Shown here piece after piece: positions 14,447-17,646 of a stretch of 17,646 nt of DNA. Numbering within the stretch: the stretch's first letter is position 1; every line of letters begins with the position of its first letter. Source of the DNA: SIG469 sp964541215 (GTDB lineage Bacteria; Bacillota; Clostridia; Oscillospirales; Oscillospiraceae); contig CAZIPP010000019.1 in assembly GCA_964541215.1 (NCBI GenBank), positions 1 to 17,646 on the forward strand. The letters are read 5' to 3'. The translations under genes were made by a program, and so were the position numbers. A model generated the notes under the pieces. That model was not told the origin of the DNA. It worked only from the letters and a program-made list of their open reading frames with translations, and did no database searches.

Positions 14447-15436
14447 TTATTCTTCGGTAGTCTCAGCTTTTTCTTCAGACAGTCTGGCACCGGGTTCCTC
14501 AGTGGGAGCGTTTATACGATCCATGAGTCGCTCGATAAGTTCAACAGACTTTTCAGAAGCACCGTAGCTGCTGCGAAGAACAAGACGATGAGCAAAAACA
14601 GGCTCGGCAAGACGCTTAACGTCATCGGGAAGAACGTGATCGCGACCATTGATGGCAGCATAAGCCTGACATGCACGCATCATAGCGAGCATACCACGGG
14701 GGCTTACACCAAGAGATACGTCTTCAAGAGTACGGGTGGCGTCAACAATACGGACTATGTAATCCTTGATAGGTTCAGAAACGAAAACCTTAGCATAGGA
14801 ATTCTGAATATCGATGATCTCTTCCTTGGTAACAACGGCTTCAAGCTCGTTATAGGGGTTTGCGTCGTTGAAACGATCAAGAACCTTCTTGGCATCATCG
14901 CCTACAGGGTAGCCAAGCTTCATACGGATAAGGAAACGGTCCATCTGAGCTTCGGGCAGGGGGAAAGTACCGGAAGATTCAACCGGGTTCTGAGTAGCAA
15001 TGACGAAATAGGGAGCATCGAGCTTACGGGTCTCGCCGTCAACAGTGATCTGTTTTTCTTCCATACATTCCAGCAGTGAAGACTGGGTACGGGGAGTAGC
15101 ACGGTTGATTTCGTCGGCCAGCATAATATTGGTAAAAGCAGGACCGGGACGGAAGTCGAACTCGCCGGTTTTTTGGTTGTAGATGTTAAGACCGGTTACA
15201 TCGGAAGGCAGCAGGTCAGGGGTGAACTGGATACGCTTGAAGTCGCAGTCAACGGACTTGGCAAGAGTCTTGGAAAGGACTGTCTTGCCGGTACCGGGAA
15301 CGTCGTCCAGCAGGATGTTGCCGCCGGAGAAAAGACCGACCATAATGAGGTCAAGCTCTTCTTCCTTGCCGACAATGACCTTGGATACATTTTCTCTGAT
15401 CTTGTCAGCGATAACCGCTATCTGTTTGATTTCCAT
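14447..15436 (-). CDS. MoxR-family AAA+ ATPase
   Basis: Cytoplasmic AAA+ ATPase of the MoxR/RavA type, thought to act as a chaperone for partner proteins encoded beside it. From the ATG at 15436 it has 329 residues. Walker A is DDVPGTGKT (44-52), Walker B IMLADEINR (104-112), followed by the MoxR stretch TPRTQSSLLECMEEKQITVDG. Sensor 1 is in FVIATQNP (N150), the arginine-finger segment is LPEAQMDRF (160-168), and sensor 2 is SPRG (245-248). The frame is open 13 codons upstream to a TTG at 15475 with no ribosome binding site; 15436 has GGGAGG upstream, so I chose it. It is the first gene of a three-gene operon. Confidence 0.95.
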   Translation of the reverse strand: MEIKQIAVIADKIRENVSKVIVGKEEELDLIMVGLFSGGNILLDDVPGTGKTVLSKTLAKSVDCDFKRIQFTPDLLPSDVTGLNIYNQKTGEFDFRPGPAFTNIMLADEINRATPRTQSSLLECMEEKQITVDGETRKLDAPYFVIATQNPVESSGTFPLPEAQMDRFLIRMKLGYPVGDDAKKVLDRFNDANPYNELEAVVTKEEIIDIQNSYAKVFVSEPIKDYIVRIVDATRTLEDVSLGVSPRGMLAMMRACQAYAAINGRDHVLPDDVKRLAEPVFAHRLVLRSSYGASEKSVELIERLMDRINAPTEEPGARLSEEKAETTEE

Positions 15437-15466
15437 TAATATTAAACCTCCCACAATGATTCCAGG

Positions 15467-15509
15467 TTTGTGCAATATTTAGGATTCTTCGTATACTAAA
15501 TTGCACAAA
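15467..15509 (-). other. leader hairpin of the MoxR operon
   Basis: In the predicted 5' leader, TTTGTGCAATTTAG (15509-15496) can pair with CTAAATATTGCACAAA (15482-15467), giving a 14-bp stem with one or two bulged bases and a loop of about 13. The outer 10 bp are perfect. No U-tract follows on either strand, so it is not a normal terminator. It lies between the promoter and the GGGAGG ribosome binding site. Confidence 0.6.
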
Positions 15510-15526
15510 TCACAAAATATGAGTTC

Positions 15527-15555
15527 ATTATAGTATTAAAATTTGCAATATGCAA
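15527..15555 (-). promoter_or_regulatory. promoter of the MoxR-DUF58 operon
   Basis: Minus-strand TTGCAT (15555-15550) and a perfect TATAAT (15532-15527) are separated by 17 bases. Transcription would start near 15520, leaving a leader of about 85 nt. The -35 box lies in a perfect inverted repeat TTTGCA-ATA-TGCAAA (15542-15556), a candidate operator. Confidence 0.75.
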
Positions 15556-15645
15556 ACATAAAAAGGTGATTTTCGTGAAGATTTGGTGTTAAAAAAAGGA
15601 TAATTGCAAATTAAAAATTGAACGCATTACAATTATAGGCGGCAT

Positions 15646-16089
15646 CTATAGCTTTAGTTCAAAAATGCTGTGCTCCTCGATGCCTTCAAACCAGGCGAAG
15701 AAATCTTTAGGCATTGAAACGTCCTCGAGGTGGACAGCACCCGCAAGTGAAATGATACGCTGGGAAGCGTAGTTGCTTTTTCTGCAAGTCAAGTAGATGC
15801 GATCCATGCAGTGGAATTTTGCAACCTCCAAAACAAGCTTCAGAGCTGCGAGTGAGTACTTATTGCCGCGATACGCTTCATCTATTTCATAACCCGCGTG
15901 ACCATTATAGTAAGAGTGATAGTTGTCGCCAATGCGTATACTTATCTTTCCGACAACTGTGCCATTGACCAAAATGTTGTAATAGTAAAAGGGGAGAATG
16001 ATATCATCGCCGCAGTTTTTTTCGATAATTTCAAGCATGATACCGTCAGAACCCGTAATGCGGTCAAATTCATTGTTAAAATTAAACAT
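15646..16089 (-). CDS. GNAT-family N-acetyltransferase
   Basis: Predicted acetyl-CoA dependent acetyltransferase of 147 residues; the substrate is unknown. The fold order is visible: a beta strand with VNGTVVGKISIRI, then AGYEIDEAYRGNKYSLAALKLVLEVAK. In that stretch YRGNKYS occupies the place of the acetyl-CoA pyrophosphate loop (usual R/Q-x-x-G-x-G/A), a slightly divergent form. It is followed by RIYLTCRKSNYASQRIISLAGAVH, typical of GNAT strand beta-5 and the asparagine-bearing helix. The ATG at 16089 has only a weak upstream GGTAA. It lies 11 nt beyond the T-tract of the rplJ-rplL terminator, and I see no good promoter, so expression may rely on read-through. The next 150 bases hold no strong terminator. 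Confidence 0.82.
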   Translation of the reverse strand: MFNFNNEFDRITGSDGIMLEIIEKNCGDDIILPFYYYNILVNGTVVGKISIRIGDNYHSYYNGHAGYEIDEAYRGNKYSLAALKLVLEVAKFHCMDRIYLTCRKSNYASQRIISLAGAVHLEDVSMPKDFFAWFEGIEEHSIFELKL

Positions 16090-16100
16090 GTATAATTACC

Positions 16101-16134
16101 AAAAAACACTCCCGGAATAGATCCCGGGAGTGTT
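16101..16134 (-). terminator. terminator of the rplJ-rplL operon
   Basis: On the minus strand an 11-bp stem AACACTCCCGG / CCGGGAGTGTT (arms 16134-16124 and 16115-16105, 8-base loop) runs straight into TTTTTT. It is a typical intrinsic terminator 17 nt after the rplL stop, and it ends right before the GNAT start codon. Confidence 0.93.
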
Positions 16135-16150
16135 GAATATTGAAGCAAAA

Positions 16151-16528
16151 TTACTTAACTTCGCACTTTGCGCCGGCTTCTTCGAACTTAGCGACGATAG
16201 CGTCAGCGTCTTCCTTGGAAACCTTTTCCTTGATAGCCTTGGGAGCGTTGTCAACGACTTCCTTAGCTTCCTTCAGGCCGAGACCGGTAACTTCGCGGAC
16301 GACCTTGATAACGTTGATCTTGTTGGCGCCGATTTCGGCAAGGATAACGTCAAACTCGGTCTGCTCAGCAGCAGCAGCTTCGCCACCACCAGCGGCGGGA
16401 GCAGCAACAGCAGCGGCAGCGGCGGAAACGCCGAATTCTTCTTCGAGAGCGTGTACGAGCTCAACAAGCTCCAGAACGCTAAGAGTTTTTACTTCTTCGA
16501 TAAGGGCAGTAATTTTTTCGCTGGCCAT
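16151..16528 (-). CDS. rplL: 50S ribosomal protein L7/L12
   Basis: Stalk protein of the large ribosomal subunit that recruits translation GTPases; four or six copies bind L10. The product has 125 residues in the normal order. The N-terminal dimerisation helices are MASEKITALIEEVKTLSVLE. The Ala/Gly/Pro-rich hinge (AAAAVAAPAAGGGEAAAAEQ) covers about residues 35-55. The globular C-terminal domain has KINVIKVVREVTGLGLKEAK and ends with KFEEAGAKCEVK. The ATG has a GGAGG site. It follows rplJ by 54 nt on the same strand and is followed by an intrinsic terminator. Confidence 0.98.
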   Translation of the reverse strand: MASEKITALIEEVKTLSVLELVELVHALEEEFGVSAAAAAVAAPAAGGGEAAAAEQTEFDVILAEIGANKINVIKVVREVTGLGLKEAKEVVDNAPKAIKEKVSKEDADAIVAKFEEAGAKCEVK

Positions 16529-16582
16529 TTTAATGAACCTCCGTAAATAATTTTAGTATTGTAGGATTGCAGTCAAGCTGCA

Positions 16583-17107
16583 TTATTCAGCAGCAGCCTC
16601 GGCGGGAGCGCCGCCCTTGGACTGTGCGATCTGGTCGATAACAACGGCCAGAGAAGAGATGGGTGCGAGGAAGGTGCCGAGAACCTGAGACAGCAGAGCG
16701 TCCTTGGAAGAAAGTGCGGACATTGCGATGATCTCGGATACGGGCAGAGCCTTGCCTTCAACGAAGCCGCCCTTGATCTCGAACTTACCGGCAGTCTTCT
16801 TGGCAAATTCACCAAGGATGCGGCAGGGAGCGATACAGTCGGATTCGCAGGTAGCGAGGGAAGTGGTACCGTTAAGAAGTTCGTCGAACTCGGTGTAGCC
16901 GATCTTGTTAGCGGCAAGACGAGTAAGAGTATTCTTAACAACAGTGTATTCAACACCGGCTTCACGCAGCTGCTTACGCAGTTCGTTATCCTCGGCGACA
17001 GTGATACCCTTGTAGTCTACGAATACGCCGCCCTGTGCGTTCTGCATTCTGGTAGCCAGAGCTTCAACGATTTCCTTCTTGGACTGAAGAATCTTTTCGT
17101 TAGGCAT
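16583..17107 (-). CDS. rplJ: 50S ribosomal protein L10
   Basis: Anchors L7/L12 dimers on the ribosomal stalk and acts as the autoregulator of its own operon. The product has 174 residues, a normal length. It has the N-terminal rRNA-binding domain (MPNEKILQSKKEIVEALATR), the conserved VFVDYKGITVAEDNELRKQLREAG and TVVKNTLTRLAAN segments, and a C-terminal helix with an Ala-rich tail that holds L12. The ATG at 17107 follows a perfect GGAGGTGA ribosome binding site. Upstream lies an L10-type leader with an attenuator, and rplL follows. Confidence 0.98.
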   Translation of the reverse strand: MPNEKILQSKKEIVEALATRMQNAQGGVFVDYKGITVAEDNELRKQLREAGVEYTVVKNTLTRLAANKIGYTEFDELLNGTTSLATCESDCIAPCRILGEFAKKTAGKFEIKGGFVEGKALPVSEIIAMSALSSKDALLSQVLGTFLAPISSLAVVIDQIAQSKGGAPAEAAAE

Positions 17108-17135
17108 TGAGTTTTCACCTCCGTGATGATGAATG

Positions 17136-17247
17136 AAAAAAGTGTCCTCGCGCCAAAAGACACGAGGACACAGTAACAGTTAGTTAAGTGTTGCTTCCTC
17201 GGCAGGATGAATTCGTTACGGCTAATGCCTCCTGCTGTCTACGGCGC
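17136..17247 (-). ncRNA. L10 (rplJ-rplL) ribosomal protein leader with attenuator
   Basis: Transcript leader of the known Firmicutes L10-leader type, which binds L10(L12)4 to control premature termination. On the minus strand it has GCCGTAGACAGCAGGA, a small GGC-ATTA-GCC hairpin (17229-17220), and TCCTGCCGAGG closing the GCAGGA/TCCTGC helix (17235-17230 with 17207-17202). A terminator follows: GTGTCCTCGTG / CGCGAGGACAC (arms within 17171-17142, 8-base loop) with TTTTTT at 17141-17136. The CGAGG at 17201-17197 can instead pair with CCTCG of the terminator's first arm. ACAC/GTGT and TAAC/GTTA extend that helix, making a clear antiterminator. Confidence 0.88.
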
Positions 17248-17253
17248 CAGAAT

Positions 17254-17282
17254 ATTATAGCAGGTTGACAATAATATGTCAA
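17254..17282 (-). promoter_or_regulatory. consensus promoter of rplJ-rplL
   Basis: Minus-strand TTGACA (17282-17277) and TATAAT (17259-17254), both exact consensus, with a 17-base spacer. The start site would be near 17247, at the beginning of the L10 leader. The -35 box is half of an inverted repeat TTGACA-N6-TGTCAA (17265-17282). Confidence 0.92.
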
Positions 17283-17297
17283 TAGCTATTTTTGATA

Positions 17298-17338
17298 TTT
17301 CTAAAAGGTCAATGTTATTGTCATCGACCTTTTAGAAA
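17298..17338 (-). terminator. hairpin after rplA, probable terminator
   Basis: Perfect 13-bp outer arms TTTCTAAAAGGTC / GACCTTTTAGAAA continue inwards through AATG/CATC (CATT with one G-U pair on the minus strand) to a 17-bp stem with a 7-base loop. On the minus strand the 3' arm contains CCTTTT, the only U-run, so it is a weak or processed terminator at the end of rplA, just upstream of the rplJ promoter. Confidence 0.55.
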
Positions 17339-17349
17339 ATAAATGCTGA

Positions 17350-17646
17350 TTAATACTTAGCAGTGTTTACCTTAACGCCGGGACCCATGGTGGAAGCAAC
17401 GACGCAGGAACGGATATACTGACCCTTGGCAGCTGCGGGCTTAGCCTTGACAACAGCGCCGATGAGGGCTTCGAAGTTTTCGGTCAGCTTTTCGGGACCG
17501 AAGGAAACCTTGCCGATGGGGCAGTGGATGATGTTTGTCTTGTCGAGACGGTACTCGATCTTACCGGCTTTGATCTCTTTGATGGCGTTGGCGATGTCGT
17601 TGGTGACAGTGCCGGCCTTGGGGGAGGGCATCAGACCCTTGGGACC
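17350..17646 (-). CDS. rplA: 50S ribosomal protein L1, 5' part outside the window
   Basis: Protein of the L1 stalk of the large subunit, which helps release deacylated tRNA from the E site; it often represses its own operon. The frame is open from base 17646 to the TAA at 17350, giving the last 98 residues of a family of about 230. It starts in the conserved L1 signature GPKGLMPSPKAGTVT and continues with ...KVSFGPEKLTENFEALI and AKGQYIRSCVVASTMGPGVKV. The internal methionine at 17631 is not the start. Gene order rplA-rplJ-rplL is the usual bacterial one. Confidence 0.97.
   Translation of the reverse strand, partial: GPKGLMPSPKAGTVTNDIANAIKEIKAGKIEYRLDKTNIIHCPIGKVSFGPEKLTENFEALIGAVVKAKPAAAKGQYIRSCVVASTMGPGVKVNTAKY

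Noticed and set aside
15437..15475. Longer MoxR ATPase starting at TTG 15475
   Set aside because: No ribosome binding site, and the region is the leader hairpin arm. GGGAGG correctly serves the ATG at 15436.
15556..15645. Terminator after the GNAT gene
   Set aside because: There is a run of seven T on the minus strand, but only a very AT-rich, wobble-containing stem with a long loop before it; not convincing enough to annotate.
1..17646. CRISPR array, tRNA genes, insertion sequences or prophage
   Set aside because: No regularly spaced repeats, no cloverleaf-like stretch with CCA context, and no transposase, integrase or phage-like proteins were found on either strand.

Overview
This window looks like chromosomal core DNA from a Gram-positive, moderately AT-leaning anaerobe of the class Clostridia. 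Ruminococcus or another Oscillospiraceae is my best guess, made from gene content and protein style and not from a marker search. The signs are near-consensus sigma-A promoters, GGAGG-type ribosome binding sites, a Firmicutes-type L10 leader with an attenuator, intrinsic terminators with U-tracts, and a CsaB-type polysaccharide pyruvyltransferase. A run of exactly 100 N (6932-7031) suggests a scaffolded draft or metagenome assembly. I see no tRNA, rRNA, CRISPR array, insertion sequence or phage gene. Layout, left to right: (1) 1-6052, minus strand: a tightly packed de novo purine operon transcribed purE-purM-purN-purH-purD and followed 26 nt later by asnS, which runs off the left edge. The genes overlap or abut, and two use rare start codons (TTG for purE, GTG for purN). 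(2) 6210-11962: a cell-surface polysaccharide locus built around a divergent promoter region at 9355-9462. Leftwards run a large two-domain protein (GT4 glycosyltransferase fused to a CsaB-like pyruvyltransferase) and a second glycosyltransferase broken by the assembly gap. Rightwards run a small DUF4330-like membrane-anchored protein, a Wzy/O-antigen-ligase-like polytopic protein and a HIT-family nucleotide hydrolase. These genes overlap by 1-4 nt, so they are probably translationally coupled. Together they suggest assembly, polymerisation or ligation, and pyruvylation of a secondary cell wall polysaccharide. (3) 12007-15555, minus strand: a MoxR-type AAA+ ATPase, a DUF58 protein and a nine-TM protein with a DUF4129-like tail, preceded by a good promoter with inverted repeats. 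A bidirectional terminator at 11967-11998 separates it from the polysaccharide operon. (4) 15646-16089, minus strand: a GNAT acetyltransferase whose start codon lies immediately after the terminator of the ribosomal operon. (5) 16105-17646, minus strand: rplL, rplJ with a strong promoter and L10 leader attenuator, and the 3' end of rplA. Most of the window is ordinary housekeeping. The parts worth a second look are the fused GT4-CsaB/DUF4330/Wzy locus and the palindromes in its divergent control region, the leader hairpin of the MoxR operon, and the placement of the GNAT gene.
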